Source: Gammaproteobacteria bacterium (GTDB taxonomy: Bacteria; Pseudomonadota; Gammaproteobacteria; Eutrophobiales; Eutrophobiaceae). From it: 64,000 nucleotides of DNA. The notes under the pieces are model-generated. The model did not search any database. It was given only the letters and a program-made list of their open reading frames with translations, and had not been told where the DNA came from. A program made the position numbers and the translations under genes. The DNA lies in assembly GCA_026710545.1 (NCBI GenBank), contig JAPOQU010000063.1, positions 1 through 64,000 on the forward strand, in the 5' to 3' direction. Shown one piece after another: positions 43,580 to 52,290 of this stretch; positions within the stretch are counted from its first letter, which is position 1, and the number at the start of each line of letters is the position of its first letter.

Positions 43580-44056
43580 TCACATGCTGGCGCTTGTTTC
43601 GCCGGAATTCTCCCCCTTTCTTGTATATTCATCCTGGATACGCTGCAGTTCTTCCCAACCCAGGTAGCTGGTGAAGTTGTCATCGTCGAAGAACAGCACC
43701 GGCCCGTTACAGATAAACAGGTAGTCGGTGTCCTCCAGGGCCGTTGTGGCGCCGTGGACCATGCCGTTCGGTTCGTACACGTAGTCGCCTGCTTCGAGTA
43801 TCCCGTCGCGCACCTGCAACTTACCCGACAGGACATACACATGGGCCGGACTCAGGTGTTTATGGGGCGGCGCCACGTAGCCTTTATACCAGCGGAACAG
43901 CGCGGCCCAGGCGCCGGTCTCCGGCCCCGTCCACAGGACTTTCATGAACCCCCGCTCGGGGTCCGCTTCCATGGGGATCCAGTCCATGTCACCGGTTTTA
44001 CACAGCGAATCCATCAGTTCGCTGTTAACGGGACTGATGTCTTGTGGTAGAGCCAT
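43580..44056 (-). CDS. Cupin-domain protein (2), dihydroxyacetophenone-dioxygenase-like
   Basis: 158-residue cupin. Motif 1 is PPHKHLSPAHVYVLSGKLQV; motif 2 is EPNGMVHGATT. FLKVLWTG-like start and the aromatic-rich C-terminus (FFDDDNFTSYLGWEE) resemble 2,4'-dihydroxyacetophenone dioxygenase-type cupins. It follows a TonB receptor gene by 39 bases, so it may belong to the same transcript and act on whatever that receptor imports. Substrate unknown. Confidence 0.78.
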   Translation of the reverse strand: MALPQDISPVNSELMDSLCKTGDMDWIPMEADPERGFMKVLWTGPETGAWAALFRWYKGYVAPPHKHLSPAHVYVLSGKLQVRDGILEAGDYVYEPNGMVHGATTALEDTDYLFICNGPVLFFDDDNFTSYLGWEELQRIQDEYTRKGENSGETSASM

Positions 44057-44095
44057 AGCGTTAACCCGTGAGTGCGTTTACAGGATCCGTATCCT

Positions 44096-46462
44096 TCAGA
44101 AGTGGTACTGTACCGAACCGACTACGCGGCGCGGCTGTTCCAGGGTGCCGATAATGATATAGCCTGGAGCGCCCGGCAGTTTGCTACCCGCAAAGTTCGG
44201 GAATTCCTGCACGTCGATGTAGTAGTCCTCGTCGAACAGGTTCTCTATATGAACGCCGAACTCCCAGTTGTTCCACTCCACCCCGGCGCCCAGGTCCACG
44301 ACGGTAAAATCAGGGTTCGTCCAGAACGGAAAATCATCCCCGGGGGAATCCCAGAGTTGGGCATTGGTGGAAGCCTCCCCCTTGTAGCGCAGTTGCAGGC
44401 GTCCGAACAGGCGCATGTCATCGTTCAACTGCTGGTCGTAATCCAGGGCCGCGGTGGCGCTCCACTTTACGGTGTTGGGCGGTCTCCTTCCCGAGAGGTC
44501 AGCGAGATAATCGCTTGGGGTCACGAATTCAGTGCCGCCGACCCATTCCGCGTCCACATAGCCAAACCCGGCGGACAGGGTCCAGTTCTCATGCATGGAC
44601 AAGGCCATATCGCCTTCCAGTCCCCATTGCTCTGAATCGCCGATATTGAAGATACCCTCAAGTACAGTACCGGTTTGAGGGTTCTTCGTCTGAAGTTCGA
44701 ACTGCCGGCCCTCGTAATCGATATAGAAACCCGCCAGGGTCAATACCAGGCGGTCATCCAGCAACCTCCCCTTGTAGCCGATTTCAACCTGCGTTGCCTC
44801 TTCCGGCTCGATATCGAACAGGGCGTTCTCTCCCTCCAGGTTGAACGCATTGAAACTCCCCGGTTCAAAACCCTGGGAGAAGGTCGCGTACACCATGGAC
44901 CGGTCATCATCAAAGAACATGGAGACGGACGCGCGGCCCAATACCTCGGTATTGGACTGACTTCCGGTAGTGCCGCTGTCCAGGTTGTTCGCGTCGAATT
45001 CCCAGTGATCCACGCGCACACCGCCGCCAATCTCCACGTTATTCATGCGATAACTGAAATTGGCAAAACCCGCCACCTGTTCGCGTTTTTCGCGGAGATT
45101 CTCGAAAGGAACTACCACGACTACCTCAAACTCTGCCGGTTCGCCAGTGGCCGGATTGCCGGCAATCGGTGGTGGACCGGAGTCCTGGGGATAGGGCGGC
45201 GGGGCCGCATCATCATCACAGTTAGCCAGGAAGAAGCAGTAACCGTAGGGAACCGGAAGTTCCCCGAACTTGTGCCTCTTCCAGTCCAGGTAGTAGGCGC
45301 CGGCCTGCCATTGCAAAGGACTGTCATCCGTGGAGGTAAAGCGCAATTCCTGGGTCCATACCTCGACCGGCCATGACCGGGTCAGGTCGAGCACGAACTC
45401 CTGGTCGATGTCAAGATCGGTCTCCCGGTACGAATCCGTATCCGTATACGAGGTAAGATATGTGGCGTCGAAGTTGCCGAAATCATAGGTCAGCTCTATG
45501 CTGCCCGCGACGGTTTCCCGCTCGTGGCCCGCATTGTAGCTGGTGTCGATGATGTTGGTGTGGGTGAGATCACCGCTCATCTCCCGGTTCCAGATGTTGT
45601 TGGGCCCGTCGTACTCGTTGTAACGCAGGGTAGCGTAGAGCGAAAGCTGTTCGCTGATACTGCCGGCCAGGGCCGCGCGCACGCCGTATTTCTCCGTGTG
45701 CCCCACGTCGGGATCAACGTCCGGAACACCGCCGTTCAGGCGCGGGGTGTTGGGGTTGACCAGGTACGAATCATCGGTCATGGCAAACCCATACAGCGCC
45801 AGTGCCCAATCATTGCCCAACGGCACATTCAACTGGATCTCGCCGTCATAGTAATTATCTTCACCGGCCTGCGCTTTAACCCGGCCCGAAAAGGCTTCGG
45901 GGTCCGGCCGCCTGGTAACAAATTTGATCGCGCCGCCGATGTTGGCGCCGCCATAGAGGATGCCCTGCGGCCCTTTCAACACCTCGATCCGTTCGAAATT
46001 GCCGAAGCGGGACGAAGCATCCCCGAACAACTGCACGTCATCAAGGTAAAACCCGGCTCCCTGGGTATTGCCGAATCCCCCCAGACTGCGAATGGAGACG
46101 TTGGGGTAACCGTCCAGGCGCCGGCTCATCCAGAGATTTGGCACCAGCAGCCCTATATCTTCCAGGCCGTTGATATTGGCGCTCTCCACCATGTCCCCTG
46201 TGAAGGTGGTGAGGGACTCCGGGATCTCCAGCACGCTCTCCTCGCGCTTACGCGCGGTGACGATGATCTCCTCCAACAGGGTATCCCCTTGCGCCATGAC
46301 GGCCGGGCTCGTCAACAGGGCGGTTACCGGTGCGGTCAGCAATGCCAATGCAAGCATTGCCGTTCCGACAGTTGAACCTGTAATCACGCTTATCCTGCAG
46401 CGAGTCGCCCATCCTGAGATTGCTGCGGTCAATTGCCGTTCGTCTGAAAAGAATCTGTTCAT
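44096..46462 (-). CDS. TonB-dependent outer-membrane receptor (2)
   Basis: 788-residue receptor. A long signal region ends near PAVMAQ-GD, followed by the TonB-box-like LLEEIIVTARKREES. The plug contains RIEVLKGPQGILYGGANIGGAIKFVTRRP, and the beta-barrel ends QPRRVVGSVQYHF with the classic terminal Phe. It heads the minus-strand group continuing to two cupins and glyoxalase I. Upstream, across a spacer with a paired inverted repeat, an AraC-type regulator gene diverges. Substrate unknown. Confidence 0.92.
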   Translation of the reverse strand: MNRFFSDERQLTAAISGWATRCRISVITGSTVGTAMLALALLTAPVTALLTSPAVMAQGDTLLEEIIVTARKREESVLEIPESLTTFTGDMVESANINGLEDIGLLVPNLWMSRRLDGYPNVSIRSLGGFGNTQGAGFYLDDVQLFGDASSRFGNFERIEVLKGPQGILYGGANIGGAIKFVTRRPDPEAFSGRVKAQAGEDNYYDGEIQLNVPLGNDWALALYGFAMTDDSYLVNPNTPRLNGGVPDVDPDVGHTEKYGVRAALAGSISEQLSLYATLRYNEYDGPNNIWNREMSGDLTHTNIIDTSYNAGHERETVAGSIELTYDFGNFDATYLTSYTDTDSYRETDLDIDQEFVLDLTRSWPVEVWTQELRFTSTDDSPLQWQAGAYYLDWKRHKFGELPVPYGYCFFLANCDDDAAPPPYPQDSGPPPIAGNPATGEPAEFEVVVVVPFENLREKREQVAGFANFSYRMNNVEIGGGVRVDHWEFDANNLDSGTTGSQSNTEVLGRASVSMFFDDDRSMVYATFSQGFEPGSFNAFNLEGENALFDIEPEEATQVEIGYKGRLLDDRLVLTLAGFYIDYEGRQFELQTKNPQTGTVLEGIFNIGDSEQWGLEGDMALSMHENWTLSAGFGYVDAEWVGGTEFVTPSDYLADLSGRRPPNTVKWSATAALDYDQQLNDDMRLFGRLQLRYKGEASTNAQLWDSPGDDFPFWTNPDFTVVDLGAGVEWNNWEFGVHIENLFDEDYYIDVQEFPNFAGSKLPGAPGYIIIGTLEQPRRVVGSVQYHF

Positions 46463-46479
46463 CTGCTGTCCCCCTTTGC

Positions 46480-46569
46480 GGATATTTTGGGGTCAGAGTA
46501 AAAATACCGGACAGTAAATCGGCTTCACCTGCTTGTTTGCCTGTATTTTTACTCTGACCCCAAATATCC
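46480..46569. repeat. Paired inverted repeat, REP/MITE-like
   Basis: Arms of about 27 bases (GATATTTTGGGGTCAGAGTA continuing to AAAATAC, and its near-exact complement ending CAAATATCC) surround a 35-base centre. No open frame lies inside. It is the intact form of elements seen singly or truncated at 8044, 18020 and 42325. The layout is that of paired REP sequences or a miniature mobile element. Located in the 437-base divergent spacer. Confidence 0.88.
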
Positions 46570-46722
46570 TTGTTGTATTTAAGCTATGAGAATCTACCGG
46601 ATATCACTCAAAGTAACTTGTTTCCTGGGGAAACTGTGCCTGTCTGTATGTGCAAGTGGTAAGGAAGAGACAGGTTTTGAAGAAAATTACCGGCTGAAGC
46701 CTTGCCATCAGTGCAAATCAAC

Positions 46723-46750
46723 TTGGTTTTAAGTGAAAACGCGCTACACT
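46723..46750 (+). promoter_or_regulatory. Weak promoter candidate for the AraC-type regulator
   Basis: TTGGTT and TACACT are 16 bases apart, giving a leader of about 145 bases before ATG 46900. Matches to consensus are partial. Apart from this and the paired repeat, nothing was recognised in 46463-46899. Confidence 0.3.
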
Positions 46751-46899
46751 TTAAGGTCACAGGTAAGCTTGGCGCTACGGCATAGAGCTATTATTTTGTT
46801 TACATTTCCAGGCAGGTGTTGCTGAAAACACACATTGCAGTCCTGACAGAGAGAGACAACCATGGCATGCGTTGGTAAGACAGGCAGCTTGAGGGGGTA

Positions 46900-47889
46900 A
46901 TGAACGATAATACTGCACCATCGTTCGTCAGTACCTGGACGACAAATGAACTGGCAATGAGCGACCGTTACGATGCCTGGTCAAGCATGCTGAACCAGGC
47001 TTACGGCCGCTGGGAAATGGATAAACCGGTCACGCCTGACTTCTTCAGCAGCGTCAAGCATTATGACGACAGCATGCTGAAGGTCATCGAATGCACCTGT
47101 GACCCCTGCGGCGCAACCCGCACCCGCGCCAGTATCCGGGCCGACGGCCTTGAGACCCTGACCATACAGGCCGTTCTCGAAGGCCGTGAATATATCAACT
47201 TCAACGGCGAGGATATCCTGTTGAAACCGGGCGATCTCCTGGTCTGGGACAGCACCAGACCCATGACTTTTGAAGTTCAGGACCGCTTGCACAAGATTTC
47301 CGTCATGATGCCGTTGCCGCGTTTTCAATCCTGGCTGCCCCGATCCTGGTTCTCGATCCGGCATTCCCTGGATGGGCAGTCAAACAGCGGCCAGTTGTTG
47401 ACCGACCACGTGAAATCATTGCGCCAGTCGGTATTCGACGGAGGCTGCAAGGACACATACGCATTGATTGATGCGACCATCGGCGTGCTGGTCAATGCGC
47501 TGGACCCGGGCACCGCCGATGATCCAAAACCTCTGCGGGTCACCCAGTTACGGCACATCAAGGAATACATCAATGCCAATATCCGCAACCCGGACCTGTC
47601 CCCGGCCATGATCGCAAAAGCGGGTGGGATGTCCTCCCGCTACCTGCACTGGTTGTTCAATGCCGATGCCGACGACGACACGGTCAAGCAATATATTTTC
47701 CGCCAGCGCCTGGACCTGTGTGCGCGCGACCTGTCGAACCCGCACATGAGAAACAGAAAGATTTCCGACATCGCCTTCTACTGGGGCTTTCAGGACACCG
47801 CGCATTTCAACAAGCGCTTCAAGCAGCAATACGCCATGTCCCCCAGCGCGTTCCGCGAAAAGATGAACGAGGATCGGGCCAGACCCTAG
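46900..47889 (+). CDS. AraC-family transcriptional regulator (FeaR-like)
   Basis: 329-residue regulator. An N-terminal AraC-binding-like domain (SVKHYDDSMLKVIECTCDPCGATRTRA; ILLKPGDLLVWDSTRPMTF) is followed by a C-terminal HTH pair, SPAMIAKAGGMSSRYLHWLFNADADDD and KISDIAFYWGFQDTAHFNKRFKQQY. GAGGGGG stands before ATG 46900. It lies between a divergent TonB receptor gene and a downstream TonB receptor plus flavoprotein pair, and could control either. The ligand is unknown; FeaR itself responds to aromatic amine metabolism. Confidence 0.85.
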   Translation: MNDNTAPSFVSTWTTNELAMSDRYDAWSSMLNQAYGRWEMDKPVTPDFFSSVKHYDDSMLKVIECTCDPCGATRTRASIRADGLETLTIQAVLEGREYINFNGEDILLKPGDLLVWDSTRPMTFEVQDRLHKISVMMPLPRFQSWLPRSWFSIRHSLDGQSNSGQLLTDHVKSLRQSVFDGGCKDTYALIDATIGVLVNALDPGTADDPKPLRVTQLRHIKEYINANIRNPDLSPAMIAKAGGMSSRYLHWLFNADADDDTVKQYIFRQRLDLCARDLSNPHMRNRKISDIAFYWGFQDTAHFNKRFKQQYAMSPSAFREKMNEDRARP

Positions 47890-47996
47890 TACCCTTTCCA
47901 TTGCAATCCGGATAATCTGTTTTCGCATCTCCGTTTCAATCCCGGTATTTGTACTGTAAAATGGTACGAGTAACTCTTTTCTTCAACGATGGGGCA

Positions 47997-50258
47997 ATGA
48001 AAATTATGCGATTCTTGAGATACCTGTATGCAGCGATATTCACACCGTTAGTCAGTTTGAGCCTTATATTTTCCGGTTCAGTGAATGCGGCGGTGCTGGA
48101 AGAAATTATTGTGACCGCGCAAAAGCGCGAACAGAACCTGCAGGACGTGGGTATTTCGGTCACCGCATTCAGTGGCCAGCAACTGGACAACCTGGGGGCT
48201 ACCAATACCACGGATATCACGCAGCAATCACCTGCCGTGCAATTGTTCACGTACACGCCTTCCATTATTGTCTTCAATATCCGCGGCGTGTCACAAAACA
48301 ACTTCATTGACACGCTGGAAGCACCCGTGGCCGTGAACTTTGATAATGCCTACGTAGCCTCGATGAACGGCATCGGCCAGCAGATGTTTGACATGGACCG
48401 GGTGGAAGTATTGCGCGGCCCCCAGGGGACCCTGTTCGGACGCAATGCAACGGGTGGCGTAATTCAATATTTCACCAACGCGCCGGATGAAGAAGAAGCC
48501 AACGGTTATATCAAGGCCGGCGCGGCTGAATACGAGAACTTCTTTGTCGAAGGCGCCGTGGGGGGCGCCCTGGCGCCCAACCTGCGCGGCCGTTTTGCGG
48601 GCCGCTGGGAACAGGCAGACGGTTACACGGAATCGGTCACGCCGGGGGTACGCGACACCAACGGCAAGGACGGTTTCGCGCTGCGGGGCGCCCTGCAGAT
48701 GGACGTTACTGAGGACCTGATGGTGGACCTCAAGGTCTATTACTCGGAGGACAACGATGCCCCCACCGGCGGCTATGTCGCTTACGCCTCCAAGGCGGAC
48801 CGGGAAACCGGTTACAGCGCCACCCCGGAGGCCTCCCCCATTACCGGTGACGTCCACAAGCACGCCAACGGTATCGAGGGCAGCCTGGACCGGGAGGTCA
48901 CCTCGGTTACCGGCCAGATTACCTGGGACCTGAATGAGCATCTCCAGGTGGTCTCCATCACCAACTACATGGACATCTACAAGAATTATTACGAAGACGC
49001 GGGCGGCGGCTATATTCCGAATTTCCCCTACAATCCCGTTGCGGAAACAGAGCAGATTACCCAGGAGCTGCGCCTCAGCGGAGACTATGACCGGTTCCGC
49101 TGGCAACTGGGCGGCTATTATATGGACCTGGAAATCACCGGCATGGACTTCGTCAGCGGCGAGTTTGTCAGCTTTTTGCCTGAAGGACGTCTCGATGCGG
49201 ACTGGAACCTGGACTCGGAAAACTGGTCTGTTTTCGGACAGGTCGAAGTGGACCTGAGTGAGCAGGTCACCCTGATCGGCGGCGTGCGTTACTCCATGGA
49301 CGACAAGCAATACTCACTGGTGAACAGCGCCGCGGGCGAAGGCGCCTTTCTCGACCCGGTCACCTATATTCCGCCGGGAGAAGTATTTTTCGATAGTGCC
49401 TGGCTTCCGCCGGAATTTACCGAGATTGATTACAATGACTGGGCCGCACGGGCGCAACTGGACTGGCGGCCCAACGACGACTTGCTGGTTTATGCCGCGT
49501 TCAACCGGGGCATCAAGGGCGGTAACTTCACGACTTTTTTCAGCGCTCCTGAAAATTTACAGCACAAAGAGGAAGTTTTGTATTCCTACGAAGCCGGTTT
49601 CAAGCGGACCTTTCCGGAACAGGCAATGCGTTTGAATGCGACAGGCTTTTATTACGATTACAAGAATTACCAGGCATTCGGCCTGATTGCCGCGTTCCCG
49701 GAAATCCGCAACACCGATGCCGAAGCCTATGGAGGCGAAATAGAACTGGCCTGGTCCCCGGCCGAACGGCTTGACCTGGTGGCGGGTATCTCGTTCATCG
49801 ACTCGGAGATTGACGAGGTCCCCACGGTGCAGGATTTCTTCGGGATCGTGCTGCCGTTGCAACACATAGAGAATAACGAACTGCCCAACGCACCGTCGTT
49901 CAGCATCAACTTCCTGGCGCGTCATACCTGGCCGTTCGCGGGCGGCGAACTGGCGTTCCAGATTGACGGCAACTACAATGATGATCAATACCTGGACGTA
50001 TTCAATTCGGCAGCTTCCAGGGAAGAAGCGTATTTCATCGGCAATCTCCGCCTTACCTACATCACAGGGGATGATAAATGGGAGTTGGGTGCGTTCGTCA
50101 GGAACTTCACGGACACCAAGCACCGTTTATACTTGCTGGACCTCGCTGCGGGTGACTTGTTCGTTCCGCCGGATGTGCCCCCCACCGGCGACGGTATTAT
50201 TGAACAGGTCTATGGTCCGCCGCGCTGGGCGGGAGGTTTTATTTCGTACCGTTTCTAA
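47997..50258 (+). CDS. TonB-dependent outer-membrane receptor (3)
   Basis: 753-residue receptor from ATG 47997, which gives a clean signal peptide (MKIMRFLRYLYAAIFTPLVS... ending SVNA-AV) and TonB-box-like VLEEIIVTAQKREQN. An upstream ATG/TTG option at 47949 would add 16 hydrophilic residues and is not favoured. The plug contains MDRVEVLRGPQGTLFGRNATGGVIQYFTNAP. The barrel ends GGFISYRF with terminal Phe. It is followed 45 bases later by a spermidine-dehydrogenase-like gene; uptake of an amine-bearing compound is plausible. Confidence 0.92.
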   Translation: MKIMRFLRYLYAAIFTPLVSLSLIFSGSVNAAVLEEIIVTAQKREQNLQDVGISVTAFSGQQLDNLGATNTTDITQQSPAVQLFTYTPSIIVFNIRGVSQNNFIDTLEAPVAVNFDNAYVASMNGIGQQMFDMDRVEVLRGPQGTLFGRNATGGVIQYFTNAPDEEEANGYIKAGAAEYENFFVEGAVGGALAPNLRGRFAGRWEQADGYTESVTPGVRDTNGKDGFALRGALQMDVTEDLMVDLKVYYSEDNDAPTGGYVAYASKADRETGYSATPEASPITGDVHKHANGIEGSLDREVTSVTGQITWDLNEHLQVVSITNYMDIYKNYYEDAGGGYIPNFPYNPVAETEQITQELRLSGDYDRFRWQLGGYYMDLEITGMDFVSGEFVSFLPEGRLDADWNLDSENWSVFGQVEVDLSEQVTLIGGVRYSMDDKQYSLVNSAAGEGAFLDPVTYIPPGEVFFDSAWLPPEFTEIDYNDWAARAQLDWRPNDDLLVYAAFNRGIKGGNFTTFFSAPENLQHKEEVLYSYEAGFKRTFPEQAMRLNATGFYYDYKNYQAFGLIAAFPEIRNTDAEAYGGEIELAWSPAERLDLVAGISFIDSEIDEVPTVQDFFGIVLPLQHIENNELPNAPSFSINFLARHTWPFAGGELAFQIDGNYNDDQYLDVFNSAASREEAYFIGNLRLTYITGDDKWELGAFVRNFTDTKHRLYLLDLAAGDLFVPPDVPPTGDGIIEQVYGPPRWAGGFISYRF

Positions 50259-50303
50259 TTCACCTGGTGACAGCAACCAATTCCGGTTTCCGAGGGTAAT
50301 GAC

Positions 50304-52262
50304 GTGACAAAACAGAAGAGCAGTGCCAGCGAAGACAAGTTACTGGGTTTTGATTCAGACATCACACGCCGGGATTTTATCGGCAGCACCTTGATCGGCG
50401 CCGGCGCCGGTTTGTTATACGCCAATGCGCCCGGCCTGATGCGCAATGCAAGCGCCCAGACGCTGCCTGTTCCCTTGACCGGCGTAGGTCCCGACTGGAC
50501 CGGCCCGGGCGGTATCGGCGATTACAAGGATGCCAACGGCAATACCCACCAGGTAATGAACGACGGCCACGGCATCCGCAACGGCGCTTACGAAAAAGCC
50601 TTCAAGGATGCGGTTGATTCAGGCGAAGTCTATGACCTGGTCGTGGTCGGCGGCGGCTTTTCCGGCCTCGCTGCCGCCTACCGCTACCACGAGGACAGAC
50701 CGGACGCGCCGGTCTTGATCCTGGACAACCATGCCATGTTCGGCGGCGAGGCCAAGCAGAACGAATTCGAAGTGGACGGGGTCCATCTATGGGCCCCGCA
50801 GGGTTCCAACGGCAGCGTATTCCCGCCGAACCGCACCAAGCCGATCGGCTGGCATCATGATTACTGGGACAAGCTGGGCTTGCCGCAGGATTTCAAATAC
50901 CAGGCTGCGACAGGCCTGGAAAAGGACCTGAAAATCCCCAGGGACGTGTACAGCCCCATGCACATCGCCTGGGAACATGCGGACCTGGCCCACTACTACG
51001 ACAACCACGGCATGGTGATGAACCCCTGGAACACCGGTTTCAGGGATGCGCCCATGAGCGACAACCTGAAGCGCGAGATGTTGCAGATGGAGCTTTACAA
51101 GGATGTGCCGTACCGGAAGGAGGACTGGCACCACTGGCTGGACACCCTGACCTACGAGGAGTTCCTGACCCGGCACGTCGGTGTTTCAAAAGACGTGACG
51201 CCTTATCTCAACCCGCAGACCGCGGCCATGGGCTGCGGACTGGGCGCGGACGTCATTTCCGCGTATTCGGCCTACGAGTTTGTCCAACCGGGCGTGATTA
51301 CCTACAAGCGCCATGCCGGTTTGGAAGACCCGTCCGACTACGTTTACCTGGCCAGCTTCCCCGGCGGCAACACGGGTATCGCCCGCCATTTCGTCAAGGC
51401 CATGATCCCGGCTGCCATCGAGGGGGATAACTCCCTGTCGGCAGTGCTGTTCAACAATATCAACTGGCAGGAACTGGACCGGGCCGGCCAGCCGACGCGC
51501 ATGCGCCTGTCGGCTACCGTGGCCGGCGTGATGCACGATGGTTCGCCAAATTCCGCCAAGAGCGTATCGGTGATCTATTACCGGGACGGCAAACTCCACA
51601 AGGTCAAGGCGAAAAACGTCGTCATGGCCAGCGGCCAGTGGGTGAACCGGCTCGTCTGCAAGGACCTGCCGCCAGAATACCAGGACGCCATGGCCACGTT
51701 CCACCATGCGCCCATGCACACCGTCAACGTGGCGCTGCGCAACTGGAAGTTCCTGGAAAAACTGGGGGCGACTGCAGTACGCTGGTTCGAGGGATACGGC
51801 TGGTTCTTCAGCCTGCGCCGGCAGATGATCATCGACGGCAAGGAACCCATGCCCCTGGACCCGTCCAAGCCGACCGTGCTCACCATGTACAACTCGTTCT
51901 GCAACCCGGGCATCCCCATGCCGCAGCAGGCGACCACGGCCCGCATGCAATTGTTCGGCCTGCCTTATGCAGATGTCGAACGCGGGGTGCGCGAACAGTT
52001 CACTAAGATGTTCTCGCCTTACGGATTTGACGCCAAACGCGATATCGCCGGTATCGTCTCGAACCGCTGGGGGCATGCCTACGTGGTGTCACCACCCGGG
52101 TTTTACTACGGCAAACACGGCGAACCCTCAGCCAGCGACGTTATCCGCGAACCGCACGGCCGCATTAGCTTCGGTCATTCCGAACTGACCGGCGCCCAGC
52201 TCTGGGGCACGGCCGCAGAGGAAGGCTCACGCGCAGCCAGCCAGGCTCTGGATATGACGTAG
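50304..52262 (+). CDS. TAT-exported FAD/NAD(P)-binding protein, spermidine-dehydrogenase-like
   Basis: 652-residue flavoprotein with an N-terminal twin-arginine signal (DITRRDFIGSTLIGAGAGLL; cleavage near NASAQ), so it is probably periplasmic. The dinucleotide motif is DLVVVGGGFSGLAAAYRY (about residues 111-128), followed by LDNHAMFGGEAKQNEF. The overall layout matches proteins annotated as SpdH-type spermidine dehydrogenases. Conservation of catalytic residues was not checked, so amine oxidation is likely and the substrate open. The start is GTG 50304, since no ATG is suitably placed. It is probably co-transcribed with the TonB receptor ahead of it. Confidence 0.82.
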   Translation: MTKQKSSASEDKLLGFDSDITRRDFIGSTLIGAGAGLLYANAPGLMRNASAQTLPVPLTGVGPDWTGPGGIGDYKDANGNTHQVMNDGHGIRNGAYEKAFKDAVDSGEVYDLVVVGGGFSGLAAAYRYHEDRPDAPVLILDNHAMFGGEAKQNEFEVDGVHLWAPQGSNGSVFPPNRTKPIGWHHDYWDKLGLPQDFKYQAATGLEKDLKIPRDVYSPMHIAWEHADLAHYYDNHGMVMNPWNTGFRDAPMSDNLKREMLQMELYKDVPYRKEDWHHWLDTLTYEEFLTRHVGVSKDVTPYLNPQTAAMGCGLGADVISAYSAYEFVQPGVITYKRHAGLEDPSDYVYLASFPGGNTGIARHFVKAMIPAAIEGDNSLSAVLFNNINWQELDRAGQPTRMRLSATVAGVMHDGSPNSAKSVSVIYYRDGKLHKVKAKNVVMASGQWVNRLVCKDLPPEYQDAMATFHHAPMHTVNVALRNWKFLEKLGATAVRWFEGYGWFFSLRRQMIIDGKEPMPLDPSKPTVLTMYNSFCNPGIPMPQQATTARMQLFGLPYADVERGVREQFTKMFSPYGFDAKRDIAGIVSNRWGHAYVVSPPGFYYGKHGEPSASDVIREPHGRISFGHSELTGAQLWGTAAEEGSRAASQALDMT

Positions 52263-52263
52263 T

Positions 52264-52290
52264 TAATTAGGAATTAGGAATTCCTAATTG
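52264..52290. repeat. GGAATTA repeat at convergent gene ends
   Basis: AATTAGGAATTAGGAATTCC with an internal inverted AATTCCTAATT. It starts just after the flavoprotein stop and supplies the Ile-Arg-Asn-Ser end and TAA stop (52274) of the convergent aminotransferase. Confidence 0.82.

Noticed and set aside
45524-46375. 283-codon plus-strand open frame within the TonB receptor gene
   Set aside because: Antisense to plug and barrel coding sequence with clear motifs; no independent evidence.
46480-46569. Insertion sequence
   Set aside because: Inverted arms are present but the 35-base centre cannot encode a transposase and no target duplication is evident.
51186-52076. 296-codon minus-strand open frame within the spermidine-dehydrogenase-like gene
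   Set aside because: Antisense shadow; histidine- and arginine-rich without domains.
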